Source: an uncultured Eubacteriales bacterium
Lineage (GTDB): Bacteria; Bacillota; Clostridia; Oscillospirales; Acutalibacteraceae
Reading direction: 5' to 3'
Assembly (NCBI GenBank): GCA_934463035.1
Contig: CAKSIG010000004.1
Location: forward strand, 1 to 64,000
DNA: 64,000 nucleotides
Position numbers and translations under genes: made by a program. The notes beneath the pieces are model-generated. The model saw only the letters and a program-made list of their open reading frames with translations, was not told where the DNA came from and did not search any database. Positions 23,916 through 32,430 of the stretch are shown in pieces; position 1 is the first letter of the stretch, and every line of letters begins with the position of its first letter.

Positions 23916-24887
23916 TTGTTTGAACAAACAGTTGATATTGAGCGTATAGAGCAATTAATTAATTTGTTTGGCAACTTTGATGAAAATATAAAACAGATTG
24001 AAAAAAAGTACGGAGTTGACATTACTTCGCACGGAAGTCAGATCAAAGTTATGGGTGATGTTACAAAGGTTGCCGATGCCGTCAAAGCCATTAATTGCCT
24101 AATAACGATGATAAATAAAGGCGAACAAATTAACGCAAGCAGTATTGATTATGTCACTTCGCTTGTCGAAGACGGCGATGAAGGCAAGATTTCTTCAATA
24201 ATTGACGCGGATTGCGTTTGCATTACTTCAAAAGGGAAACCTGTTAAGCCGAAAACCTTGGGGCAAAGGCGTTATGTTGACGCAATTAAAAATAATACTA
24301 TAACAATAGGTGTTGGACCCGCGGGAACGGGCAAAACCTATTTGGCGGTTGCACAGGCGGTCAGCGCTTTCAGAGCTAAGGCGGTCAACAGAATAATTCT
24401 TACAAGACCGGCTGTTGAAGCTGGTGAGAAGTTGGGCTTTTTACCTGGGGATTTACAGCAAAAGGTCGATCCGTATTTACGCCCGCTTTACGACGCGTTG
24501 TTTGATATGCTCGGAGCAGAGAATTTTCAAAGGTGTCAGGAACGCGGCGATATAGAGGTGGCGCCGCTTGCATATATGCGCGGAAGAACATTGGACGACA
24601 GCTTTATAATACTTGATGAAGCCCAAAACACAACGAGCGAGCAGATGAAAATGTTTTTAACTCGTTTAGGGTTCAATTCAAAAGCCGTTGTCACGGGAGA
24701 TATTACTCAGATAGATTTGCCTGACGGCAAACATTCAGGCCTTAAAGACGCAATAAAAATCTTGAAAAACGTTGACGATATTGCTATCAGTTTCTTAACA
24801 GGCAAGGACGTTGTAAGGCACAGGCTGGTGCAGGAAATAATAAAAGCATACGAAAGGAATTCTGAAAAAAATGGTCATAAAGGTTAA
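23916..24887 (+). CDS. phoH: PhoH-like ATPase
   Basis: A 323-residue PhoH family protein with an N-terminal KH-like region (about residues 20-60), then an ATPase domain with Walker A GVGPAGTGKTYLA (about 133-145) and Walker B FIILDEAQNTT (about 228-238). The family is linked to RNA metabolism; in Firmicutes it is almost always next to ybeY and era, as here. The start is TTG at 23916 with AAAGGGG 7 nt upstream. The last 17 nt overlap ybeY. Confidence 0.92.
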   Translation: MFEQTVDIERIEQLINLFGNFDENIKQIEKKYGVDITSHGSQIKVMGDVTKVADAVKAINCLITMINKGEQINASSIDYVTSLVEDGDEGKISSIIDADCVCITSKGKPVKPKTLGQRRYVDAIKNNTITIGVGPAGTGKTYLAVAQAVSAFRAKAVNRIILTRPAVEAGEKLGFLPGDLQQKVDPYLRPLYDALFDMLGAENFQRCQERGDIEVAPLAYMRGRTLDDSFIILDEAQNTTSEQMKMFLTRLGFNSKAVVTGDITQIDLPDGKHSGLKDAIKILKNVDDIAISFLTGKDVVRHRLVQEIIKAYERNSEKNGHKG

Positions 24888-25353
24888 TATTACAGACAAG
24901 CAGAAAAGACATAAATTGCCGACAGGCACACGTCTTCTGATACGCAAGGCGTGCCACGCAACTGTTGAAAACGAGGGGATAACCAATCCTACCGAGGTTG
25001 AGGTTTCTCTGGTTGACGATGAAAGCATAAAAAAAATAAACAAGGAATTCAGAAATATTGATTCTTCAACAGATGTACTTTCGTTCCCGCTCGGAGAAAA
25101 CGGTGTTTATGATAAAAACCCCGCCACAGGCGCGGATATGTTAGGCGATATTGTAATTTCCCTTGACCACGCCTATTCTCAGGCAGAGCTTTACGGTCAC
25201 GGTTTGGAGCGCGAGATAGCCTTTTTAACAGTACATTCTATGTTGCACCTATTGGGATATGACCACGTAAACGGGGGTCTTGAAAAAGCAATTATGCGTG
25301 AAAAAGAAGAAAAAATACTTGATGATCTCGGCCTTGCCGTAAATAAGGTTTGA
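24871..25353 (+). CDS. ybeY: Endoribonuclease YbeY
   Basis: A 160-residue single-strand-specific metal-dependent endoribonuclease involved in 16S rRNA 3' maturation and ribosome quality control. The signature HSMLHLLGYDH (about residues 122-132) supplies three zinc-binding His, and ATDVLSFP-type STDVLSFPLGE is present. Its ATG lies inside the end of phoH, with AAAGGAA upstream. It ends 4 nt before era. Confidence 0.94.
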   Translation: MVIKVNITDKQKRHKLPTGTRLLIRKACHATVENEGITNPTEVEVSLVDDESIKKINKEFRNIDSSTDVLSFPLGENGVYDKNPATGADMLGDIVISLDHAYSQAELYGHGLEREIAFLTVHSMLHLLGYDHVNGGLEKAIMREKEEKILDDLGLAVNKV

Positions 25354-25357
25354 GCAG

Positions 25358-26284
25358 ATGAACATAAAAGAGAAGTCAGCGTTTATAACGATTGTCGGAA
25401 GACCTAATGTAGGAAAATCTTCCTTACTTAACCGTATTCTCGGACAAAAGGTTTCAATTGTGTCGGACAAGCCGCAGACCACCCGCACTAAAATTATGGG
25501 CGTTTACAATAATGCGGAAAATCAGTTGGTATTCATAGATACACCCGGGTTTCATAAACCGCGAAACATACTCGGTCAGAATATGGTCAAGGCGGTAGGC
25601 GACGGAATGTCAGATGTTGACGCCGTGCTTTTCGTTATTGAGGCTGTTCATAAATTCAAACTTGAAAGCGGAGAAATTCCTGAGGCGGAAAAAGCGCTTT
25701 TAGGCGAGCTTAAAAGAAAAAAGCATCCTGCGGTTTTGGCAATTAACAAGATTGATTTGTTAGAGAAAAAGGAAAGCCTATTACAAATAATAACTACATA
25801 TACTTCCTTCTATGATTTTGATGCTGTCGTTCCCGTTTCCGCAAAATCGGGCGACGGTACATCCGAGCTTGTTGAAGAACTTACAAAATACGCAAAGACC
25901 TCTCCGCATTTCTTCCCAAACGGCGAAATCACCGATCAACCGGAAAAGGTTATGGTTGCAGAAATAATACGTGAAAAACTGCTTAGGTCGCTTGATAAGG
26001 AAGTTCCTCACGGAATTGCAGTCGACCTTGAACGTTTTTATGAAAAGGACGCCGCAAACGGAGAACCGATTTTAATGGTTGAGGCTACCGTTTATTGCGA
26101 ACGCGAATCGCACAAGGGTATAATTATCGGCAGGAACGGTGAAATGCTTAAAAAGGTCGGAATACGCGCACGTAAGGATATTGAGGAGTTCTTCGGGATA
26201 AGAGCTTCTGTAAAGCTCTGGGTAAAGGTTAAAGAGGATTGGAGAAACCGACAGGGTATAATTCACACATTCGGACTTGATTAA
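25358..26284 (+). CDS. era: GTPase Era
   Basis: A 308-residue GTPase that binds the 3' end of 16S rRNA during 30S assembly. G1 GRPNVGKSS (residues 14-22), G3 DTPGFHKP (about 62-69) and G4 NKID (about 130-133) are present, followed by the C-terminal KH domain with IIIGRNGEMLKKVGIRARKDIE. The Bacillus neighbours dgkA and cdd, usually between ybeY and era, are missing. Confidence 0.96.
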   Translation: MNIKEKSAFITIVGRPNVGKSSLLNRILGQKVSIVSDKPQTTRTKIMGVYNNAENQLVFIDTPGFHKPRNILGQNMVKAVGDGMSDVDAVLFVIEAVHKFKLESGEIPEAEKALLGELKRKKHPAVLAINKIDLLEKKESLLQIITTYTSFYDFDAVVPVSAKSGDGTSELVEELTKYAKTSPHFFPNGEITDQPEKVMVAEIIREKLLRSLDKEVPHGIAVDLERFYEKDAANGEPILMVEATVYCERESHKGIIIGRNGEMLKKVGIRARKDIEEFFGIRASVKLWVKVKEDWRNRQGIIHTFGLD

Positions 26285-26357
26285 CTTTTATTTCCTATCA
26301 TAAATCCGCATTAATATCAAACAATGTTAATGAACAATTTTGATAGGGCTGATACGG

Positions 26358-26522
26358 GTGGATACAGAAAAATCTTGGACAAAATTTATTCAAACAGGCA
26401 AGGTAAACGATTATCTTGCTTATGTAAATTCTTGCAGAGAGAATGAATTAATTGAAGGAAGCTACAACAAATTACAGAACAGACGCTTTGGTGGTAAAGG
26501 AAATGATAGTAGGGGAGAGTGA
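26358..26522 (+). CDS. yqzL: YqzL-like small protein
   Basis: A 54-residue ORF from GTG at 26358. The stretch SWTKFIQTGKVNDYLAYVN fits the YqzL pattern WxxFxxTGxxxxYL, and in Bacillus yqzL also lies between era and recO. The function of the family is unknown. The 3' part overlaps the recO reading frame by 71 nt, which is unusual; the family-like part ends before the overlap, so a downstream extension is possible. AGGG lies 9-12 nt upstream. Confidence 0.55.
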   Translation: MDTEKSWTKFIQTGKVNDYLAYVNSCRENELIEGSYNKLQNRRFGGKGNDSRGE

Positions 26523-27201
26523 CCGTTTGGTTACTCTTTTTACCCGTGATTTAGGACTTATCAAAGCGTTTGCGTCGGGTGCAAAGGGCATAAAAAGCAA
26601 AAAATCCGCCGCAACCGGGCTTTTAACGTATTCAAACTTTTTCTTGGTCAAAAAAAAGGATACATATAAAATTAAAGAAGCCGCGCCTATTAAAAGTTTT
26701 TTCGGTGCGGGCAGCGATATTGTATCTTTGGCGCTATCGCAGTATTTATGCGAGTTGTGCCTTGTTCTTGCTCCGTCTGGCGTTGCAAGCGAGGAGTTTT
26801 TGCGCCTTATTCTTAACTCTCTCAATTTTATTGCCGAAAAAAAGTTTGCTCCCGATTTTATAAAGGCAATAACAGAACTGCGCACAGCAGTTATTTCCGG
26901 TTATATGCCCAACTTGGTTGCTTGCAGTAAGTGCGGTTGTTTTGAAAATGATGTTATGTATTTTTTGCTTGACGACGGTTCCCTGATATGTGGAGACTGC
27001 GGCAGTAATATTGGTATTCCGATAAACAGGACTGTGATGACCGCAATGCGGCATATAGTATATTCGGAATTTAAAAATCTTTATTCGTTCAGTATCCCCG
27101 AGAACGATGTAACGCTGCTGTCGTCGGTTGCGGAAAAGTATATAACGTATCAGACAGAGCATAAATTTGCAACCCTTGATTTTTATAAAACTGTTATCTG
27201 A
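26452..27201 (+). CDS. recO: DNA repair protein RecO
   Basis: A 249-residue protein: an N-terminal OB fold (TDALVVKEMIVGESDRLVTLFTRDLGLIKAFASGAKG), a helical middle, and a zinc finger CSKCGC..CGDCG (about residues 158-185). RecO loads RecA onto SSB-coated DNA with RecR. The start is uncertain: TTG at 26452 gives the usual N-terminal length but has only a weak GAGAGA upstream and overlaps the yqzL-like gene. Order era-recO-mutS2 is preserved. Confidence 0.88.
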   Translation: MKEATTNYRTDALVVKEMIVGESDRLVTLFTRDLGLIKAFASGAKGIKSKKSAATGLLTYSNFFLVKKKDTYKIKEAAPIKSFFGAGSDIVSLALSQYLCELCLVLAPSGVASEEFLRLILNSLNFIAEKKFAPDFIKAITELRTAVISGYMPNLVACSKCGCFENDVMYFLLDDGSLICGDCGSNIGIPINRTVMTAMRHIVYSEFKNLYSFSIPENDVTLLSSVAEKYITYQTEHKFATLDFYKTVI

Positions 27202-27221
27202 TCGGAGAAACATATTTACCA

Positions 27222-29615
27222 ATGAAATACGATTTTACAAAGTGTGCAAAAACGCTTGAACTTGATAAAATATTAGAACGTCTCGCTAATGAAACTTCAA
27301 TAGCCGATTCTGCGCAAATGGCGATAAATTTACAGCCTGACAACAACTGTGATAACGTACTTAAAAGACTCAAAAATACAGAGGACGCATATTTGTTTAT
27401 GGCTAAGTATGCCGCGCCGTCATTCGGCGCCGCAGAAAACGTTTCATACTGCATAAAACAGGCGTCTGTCGGCGGTGTGCTGTCAATACGTGAGTTGTTA
27501 AAGGTTGCCGAAACGCTTCGCATAATTCGCAGTGTAAAACAATGGCGAACTAATTGCGACGGCTTAAAGGACACATCGCTTGAAGCATTGTTCGATTCTC
27601 TCATCCCGAATAAATATCTTGAAGAAAAAATTAATTTTGCAATTAAGTCGGAAGACGACCTAAATGACAACGCATCTTCGCTTTTATATGATTTGAGACG
27701 TAAAATCGTTTCAAAACAAAACAAAATACGGGATATACTTGAAAAAATCGTTCACGGTCCAACGGCAAAATATTTACAGGACAATATAATTACACAGCGT
27801 GACGGAAGATCGGTAGTACCTGTTAAAACGGAATTTCGGAGCGAAGTTTCAGGTATAGTTCACGATACATCTTCAACAGGTTCAACCGTTTTTATTGAAC
27901 CTATGTCTGTTGTTGAAACCAATAATGAGATCCGTGTGATGATTCAACGCGAGCAGGAGGAAATAGAGCGTATACTAGCCGAGTTATCTGCTGAGGTTGC
28001 AAATTTCGGCGACAGTATTTCGTCCTCTTTCACAGCGCTTGCCGAATTAAACTTTATATTTGCAAAGGCACGCCTTGCCTATAAAATGCGCGCTGCCGTA
28101 CCCAATGTAAATCAAAACGGTTATATATATCTGAAAAACGCGCGGCACCCGCTCATTAATCAAAAATCGGTAGTGCCGATTACGGTAAGTCTCGGCGGCG
28201 ATTACGATACGCTTGTAATAACGGGCCCTAATACGGGCGGTAAGACGGTAACGCTCAAAACTGTCGGTTTGCTGACGTTAATGACGATGTGCGGATTAAT
28301 GGTTCCTGTTGACGACGGGAGCAGTATTTCGGTTTATAATAAGGTCTTTGCCGACATCGGCGATGAACAAAGCATAGAGCAGTCGCTTTCTACTTTTTCT
28401 TCGCATATGGTAAATATAATTTCAATTCTTGACTCGGCTGATTCGCAGTCTCTTGTACTGTTTGACGAGCTTTGCGCGGGAACCGACCCTATCGAGGGCG
28501 CCGCTCTTGCAAAATCAATACTTATGCGATTGTCCGCCGTAGGCGCTTCAACAGTTGCAACTACGCATTATCCCGAACTTAAAGCCTATGCTATTGACAG
28601 CGACAGGGTAGAGAATGCTTGCTGTGAATTCGATTTAGCAACCCTGAAACCAACTTACAAGCTGATAATCGGTATGCCCGGGCGCTCTAACGCTTTTGCA
28701 ATCTCAAAACGTCTCGGTCTTGATGACGATATTATTAATAACGCGAAAGAACAGATAGCCGATGACGATATGCGGTTTGAACGGGTGGTCTCTGCTTTGG
28801 AAAGGGCAAGAAAGTCTGCTGATGATGAGCATAAAAAAGTATCTGAATTGCGCGCTCAGCTTGCAGAAGCCAAACGTGTGTCGGATAAGCAAATGCACGA
28901 AATAAGCGTAAACCGCGACAAAATAATCGAGCAGGCAAGGGAAAATGCGGCACGGCTCGTTGACGCCGCCCGCTATAAATCAGGATTACTGCTTAATCAG
29001 CTTGAAGATATGAAGAAAGAGATGACATCGGCAAATGCGTCTTCTATGCTTGAAAAAGCACGGCGGGAATATAAAAAATCCTTGGAGGCACTTGAACGCG
29101 AGGCAAATCCTGTTGTGAGCAAAATTCCGATCGGCGACAAGCTGACCGACTTACCGAAAAAAGGCGACATTGTCGTTATCAGTGATATAGGCAGGGACGC
29201 TACCGTTATAGATGTAAAACCGAACACCAAAAAAGTTTATGTTATGTCGGGTTCTATAAAAATGTGGGTGGACCTTGATAATATAGTTAAAAAATCAAAT
29301 CCCAAAACCTCCTCTGAATCACAAAAGAAATACAGAAATGTAAGTACTCCTTCAAAGAAGGATAAAAATGTTTCGGGTGAAATAGACCTTAGAGGTATGG
29401 CGTCAGATGAGGCTTTGTTGGAGCTTGATAAATATCTTGATGATGCCGTTATTTCGGGTATCAGCACAGTTACGATAATTCACGGAAAGGGTACGGGTGT
29501 TTTGCGTAAAGCGGTTCAATCCCATCTGCGAAAGCATAAATCGGTTAAGTCTTTCAGAATAGGACTTTTCGGGGAAGGGGAGAACGGCGTCACAATAGCC
29601 GAACTCGGCAATTAA
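27222..29615 (+). CDS. mutS2: Endonuclease MutS2
   Basis: A 797-residue MutS2. The clamp/core (about residues 1-310) contains the MutS2 phrase GRSVVPVKTEFRSEVSGIVHDTSSTGSTVFIEP in part; the ATPase has Walker A TGPNTGGKTVTLKT (about 334-347) and Walker B LVLFDELCAGTDP. A coiled-coil linker (about 515-620) is followed by a C-terminal Smr nuclease domain with DLRGMASDEALLELDKYL and the HGKGTGVLRKAV motif. The protein suppresses recombination and rescues collided ribosomes in Firmicutes. Strong terminator follows. Confidence 0.95.
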   Translation: MKYDFTKCAKTLELDKILERLANETSIADSAQMAINLQPDNNCDNVLKRLKNTEDAYLFMAKYAAPSFGAAENVSYCIKQASVGGVLSIRELLKVAETLRIIRSVKQWRTNCDGLKDTSLEALFDSLIPNKYLEEKINFAIKSEDDLNDNASSLLYDLRRKIVSKQNKIRDILEKIVHGPTAKYLQDNIITQRDGRSVVPVKTEFRSEVSGIVHDTSSTGSTVFIEPMSVVETNNEIRVMIQREQEEIERILAELSAEVANFGDSISSSFTALAELNFIFAKARLAYKMRAAVPNVNQNGYIYLKNARHPLINQKSVVPITVSLGGDYDTLVITGPNTGGKTVTLKTVGLLTLMTMCGLMVPVDDGSSISVYNKVFADIGDEQSIEQSLSTFSSHMVNIISILDSADSQSLVLFDELCAGTDPIEGAALAKSILMRLSAVGASTVATTHYPELKAYAIDSDRVENACCEFDLATLKPTYKLIIGMPGRSNAFAISKRLGLDDDIINNAKEQIADDDMRFERVVSALERARKSADDEHKKVSELRAQLAEAKRVSDKQMHEISVNRDKIIEQARENAARLVDAARYKSGLLLNQLEDMKKEMTSANASSMLEKARREYKKSLEALEREANPVVSKIPIGDKLTDLPKKGDIVVISDIGRDATVIDVKPNTKKVYVMSGSIKMWVDLDNIVKKSNPKTSSESQKKYRNVSTPSKKDKNVSGEIDLRGMASDEALLELDKYLDDAVISGISTVTIIHGKGTGVLRKAVQSHLRKHKSVKSFRIGLFGEGENGVTIAELGN

Positions 29616-29625
29616 ACAATAATAA

Positions 29626-29658
29626 AGGGCACGGAATTTTCCGTGCCCTGATTTTTTA
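29626..29658. terminator. Bidirectional terminator after mutS2
   Basis: AGGGCACGGAAT/TTCCGTGCCCT, followed by GATTTTTT. It serves mutS2 (+) and the convergent SDR gene (-). Confidence 0.88.
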
Positions 29659-29662
29659 TACG

Positions 29663-30397
29663 TTAAATCACAAAACCGCCGTTAATACCGAGTATCTGAC
29701 CCGTTATGTAATCAGCGTTTTCGGAGGCTAAGAAATATGCCGCCGCCGCAATTTCGTCGGCGCTGCCCATTCTGCCTAACGGAATATCCTCTACAAAACT
29801 GTTAAGCTCCTCAACGCTCAGGTTGGAGTTCATACTTGTTTCAATTAAACCGGGGGCGATAGCATTTACATTTATACCGCTTGGCGCAAGTTCTTTTGCA
29901 AGCGCTTTGGTTAAACCTATAACACCTGCTTTTGCGGCAGAGTAGGCGACCTCGCAGGAGGCGCCGACCTGACCCCACATTGAAGAAATATTAATTATAC
30001 GTCCCGATTTGTTATTTACCATAATCGGCGTTACCGCCTTACAGCAGTTGAACACACCTTTCAGGTCAATGTCGATAATTCGGTCAAAATCAATCTCGTC
30101 GGTGTCGGTTATAAGACCTTGATAAGCAATTCCGGCGTTGTTGATCATAACGTCAACAGAACCGAATTTATAGACCGTTTCTTTCACCATCAGGTCTACT
30201 TCCAATTTGTTGGCAACGTTTGCCTTTTGGAGTATTGCCGAAAAACCGTTGTCAACCAGCGAACGGCAGAGAAGATTGGCGGATTCAAAAGAGTTGTTAT
30301 AGTTTATAACAACGTTGTAGCCTTTGCGTGCGAACAGGATAGCGGAAGCCGCCCCGATCCCTTTTGACGCACCTGTAATAATAACTGTTTTTTTCAT
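29663..30397 (-). CDS. SDR oxidoreductase, FabG-like
   Basis: A 244-residue short-chain dehydrogenase. TGASKGIGAA (residues 7-16) binds the cofactor, NNAG is at about 86-89, the catalytic Ser lies in INISSMWG, and Tyr/Lys in YSAAK (about 152-156). The C-terminal ADYITGQILGINGG is typical of 3-oxoacyl-ACP reductases (FabG), but there are no fatty acid genes around, so the substrate is open. I start at the ATG at 30397 (GGAG 8 nt upstream) instead of an in-frame GTG three codons earlier. A weak promoter TTTAAA-N17-TACAAT is at 30455-30427. Confidence 0.85.
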   Translation of the reverse strand: MKKTVIITGASKGIGAASAILFARKGYNVVINYNNSFESANLLCRSLVDNGFSAILQKANVANKLEVDLMVKETVYKFGSVDVMINNAGIAYQGLITDTDEIDFDRIIDIDLKGVFNCCKAVTPIMVNNKSGRIINISSMWGQVGASCEVAYSAAKAGVIGLTKALAKELAPSGINVNAIAPGLIETSMNSNLSVEELNSFVEDIPLGRMGSADEIAAAAYFLASENADYITGQILGINGGFVI

Positions 30398-30558
30398 AGT
30401 CCTCACTCCGCAATTTTATTATTTACATTGTATCACAGTTTAAAAAATTTTTAAAGAGCTTTTTACAACAAATTGGGTTAAAATGACAACGCAATACGCA
30501 GATATTGTGTGGTTTACATAAATAGTTTACATAACATTTGCGTTATGAAAAATTGTAA

Positions 30559-30587
30559 TTGACAATAAGCGGATTTTGTAGTATAAA
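30559..30587 (+). promoter_or_regulatory. Sigma-A promoter with no gene directly downstream
   Basis: Consensus TTGACA (30559-30564), 17-nt spacer, TATAAA (30582-30587). Confidence 0.7.
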
Positions 30588-30593
30588 TATAAG

Positions 30594-30671
30594 TGCAATC
30601 TTGATTATATCATCATTTTTTTGATTTTAGCTGTGCCCTTTAACTTTGTATCGGCATTAGCTGATTTTTTT
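30594..30671 (+). ncRNA. Candidate short RNA (about 75 nt) between promoter and terminator
   Basis: Transcription from the 30559-30587 promoter would start near 30594 and meet the hairpin ATCGGC-ATTA-GCTGAT (30650-30665) followed by seven T, after about 75 nt. AAGTGC (30591) can also pair with GCACTT (about 30674). No start codon with a ribosome site lies inside. It could be a small RNA or a terminated leader of spoIIM; I recognise no family. Confidence 0.4.
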
Positions 30672-30766
30672 GGCACTTATCGCGTTGTTTACATAAAACC
30701 GCCAAACACAATATATTGATTTTGCTTTTAGTTACAAATGTAAATGTTGTGTTAAGTTGGGAATAT

Positions 30767-30795
30767 TCATATCTTGTCCGCACGGCGCATATTAT
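30767..30795 (+). promoter_or_regulatory. Candidate sigma-E promoter for spoIIM
   Basis: TCATATC (30767-30773), 14-nt spacer, CATATTAT (30788-30795), close to the sigma-E pattern KMATATT-N14-CATACANT. spoIIM is a sigma-E gene in Bacillus. Confidence 0.5.
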
Positions 30796-30820
30796 TTCTT
30801 AGAAATAAGGAGTGGTATAT

Positions 30821-31450
30821 ATGCGCAGGAGTACGGTGGTTAATTTAAGACGTGTAAAAATTGCCGAGTTTATTTGTAAAAATCATATTTTATTTTTGCT
30901 TACATTTGCTTTGGTAGCGGGTATAGTTGCGGGAACAGCTACGGTCGTCAGACTTGAAAATATCCAAAGTATCACAAAATCTTTACTGATAAAATTTGTT
31001 GACGTTCGTGAAGACAAGCCGTTTATGTATGTGTTGTTTAACTCTTTTTTGTCTTCGCTTTTGTATACTGTTGCGGTATTCGTTTCGGGAGCGTCTATGC
31101 TCGGTGTGGTCGTTGTGCCGTTTGTCGTTCTTATCCGCGGTTTTGCGTATGGCGGCTTATTATCATATCTTTATATGACTTATGCTTTAAAAGGAATAGC
31201 TTTTAATGCGATAATAGTAATTCCGCCTGCAATAATTTTTCTTATAGGACTTTTATTTGCCGCACGTGAGGCAGTGGGATTTTCGTTAAAAATAGCGCGG
31301 TTGTCTCTGCCGCGCAGCAGTCCTTCAAGTCTTTATGTTGATTTCAAAATGTATTGCGGCAGGTTTGCATTTTACTGTGCGATAATTTTAATTTCGGCAA
31401 TTACAGACGCGGTTTTATGCTGTTCATTTATGGGATTTTTTAAATTATAA
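30821..31450 (+). CDS. spoIIM: Stage II sporulation protein M
   Basis: A 209-residue membrane protein with five hydrophobic helices; the RGFAYGGLLSYLY segment and the C-terminal CGRFAFYCAIILISAITDAVL region fit SpoIIM. Together with SpoIID and SpoIIP it forms the engulfment peptidoglycan-degrading complex. I start at the ATG at 30821 with AAGGAG 9 nt upstream. It lies directly before xerD, the usual clostridial order. Confidence 0.82.
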   Translation: MRRSTVVNLRRVKIAEFICKNHILFLLTFALVAGIVAGTATVVRLENIQSITKSLLIKFVDVREDKPFMYVLFNSFLSSLLYTVAVFVSGASMLGVVVVPFVVLIRGFAYGGLLSYLYMTYALKGIAFNAIIVIPPAIIFLIGLLFAAREAVGFSLKIARLSLPRSSPSSLYVDFKMYCGRFAFYCAIILISAITDAVLCCSFMGFFKL

Positions 31451-31482
31451 GCGGTGTTTGCCGCGTATTAAGGAGGTGCAAT

Positions 31483-32367
31483 ATGAAAAACTATTTGGAT
31501 TTGTTTACGGATTATTTAAGGAATACAAAAAAGTGTTCGGATAATACTATGGATTCCTATATGCGTGATATTAATCAATTTGTTGCATATTGTACCGAAT
31601 ATAACATAAAGGATACTGCAAGGGTCGATTCAGATTTTATCCATAAATATTTGGACTCGGTAACATCGGCGGGAAAATCAGAGGCTACCAAAACCAGAAT
31701 TATTGCTTCCTTGCGCTGTTATTACAGATTCCTTTGCGCAAACGGTTACACCGATTGCGATCCCTTAAAGGATATACGCCTTAAAAAAGCGCAAAAGAAA
31801 CTGCCCGGCATACTTGATTCAAACGAAATATCCCTGCTTCTTTCCCAGCCCGACGGTTCCGATTTGAAAAGCGTCAGGGACAGGGCAATGCTTGAACTTT
31901 TGTATGCCACAGGCATAAAGGTTTCGGAGCTTATTGATTTAAAAATAAGCGACGTTAATCTGCAAATAGGCATAGTACATCTTCACGACAAAAACGAAAG
32001 AATAATACCTATATATCCCGCGGCTGTTAAGACAATTTCAAATTATCTGCTTCACGTCCGTCCTGCAATCGTTTTGGAGGAGGATGAGGATTGTTTGTTC
32101 ACCAATATGAACGGACGTCCTATGTCGCGTCAGGGCTTTTGGAAGATAATAAAGTTTTATGCGGAAAAAGCTAATATTAAAAAGGATATAACACCGCACA
32201 CTTTAAGGCATTCATTTGCGGCGCATCTCCTTGAAAACGGCGCCCAACTGAAAGATATTAAAGAAATGCTCGGTCATTCGGATATTTCTTCAACACAGGT
32301 TTACGCGCAGTTTATGAAAAGTAAATACACGCTCGCGTATGCTAAATATCATCCGCTTGCAAAATAA
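31483..32367 (+). CDS. xerD: Tyrosine recombinase XerD
   Basis: A 294-residue integrase-fold recombinase that resolves chromosome dimers at dif with XerC. The N-terminal SAM-like core-binding domain covers residues 1-85. The catalytic domain has HTLRHSFAAHLLENGA (His and Arg II), the GHSDISST His, and nucleophile Tyr in TQVYAQF. The position of the first catalytic Arg (ATGxRVSEL in most XerD proteins) is Lys here: ATGIKVSEL, about residue 148. The rest of the protein is intact and the gene is in its normal place after spoIIM, so I treat it as functional. Start ATG with AAGGAGG upstream. Confidence 0.9.
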   Translation: MKNYLDLFTDYLRNTKKCSDNTMDSYMRDINQFVAYCTEYNIKDTARVDSDFIHKYLDSVTSAGKSEATKTRIIASLRCYYRFLCANGYTDCDPLKDIRLKKAQKKLPGILDSNEISLLLSQPDGSDLKSVRDRAMLELLYATGIKVSELIDLKISDVNLQIGIVHLHDKNERIIPIYPAAVKTISNYLLHVRPAIVLEEDEDCLFTNMNGRPMSRQGFWKIIKFYAEKANIKKDITPHTLRHSFAAHLLENGAQLKDIKEMLGHSDISSTQVYAQFMKSKYTLAYAKYHPLAK

Positions 32368-32407
32368 AATCACGCAATTCAAAACTGAATCGCGTGATTT
32401 TTATTTT
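32366..32407. terminator. Terminator after xerD
   Basis: AAAATCACGC/GCGTGATTTT extended by ATTC/GAAT across a mismatch, followed by a T-rich run; it also serves the convergent pot operon. Confidence 0.85.
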
Positions 32408-32430
32408 AGTGCGGCAGGTTCAAGTCTTGC

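Larger units (their letters stand above)
30512..30696. promoter_or_regulatory. Three GTTTACATAA boxes in the spoIIM upstream region
   Basis: GTTTACATAA occurs at 30512-30521, 30525-30534 and 30687-30696. The first two are 13 bp apart, just upstream of the sigma-A promoter at 30559, and are followed by a CATAAC/GTTATG hairpin (30530-30547). They could be binding sites of an unidentified regulator. Confidence 0.4.
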
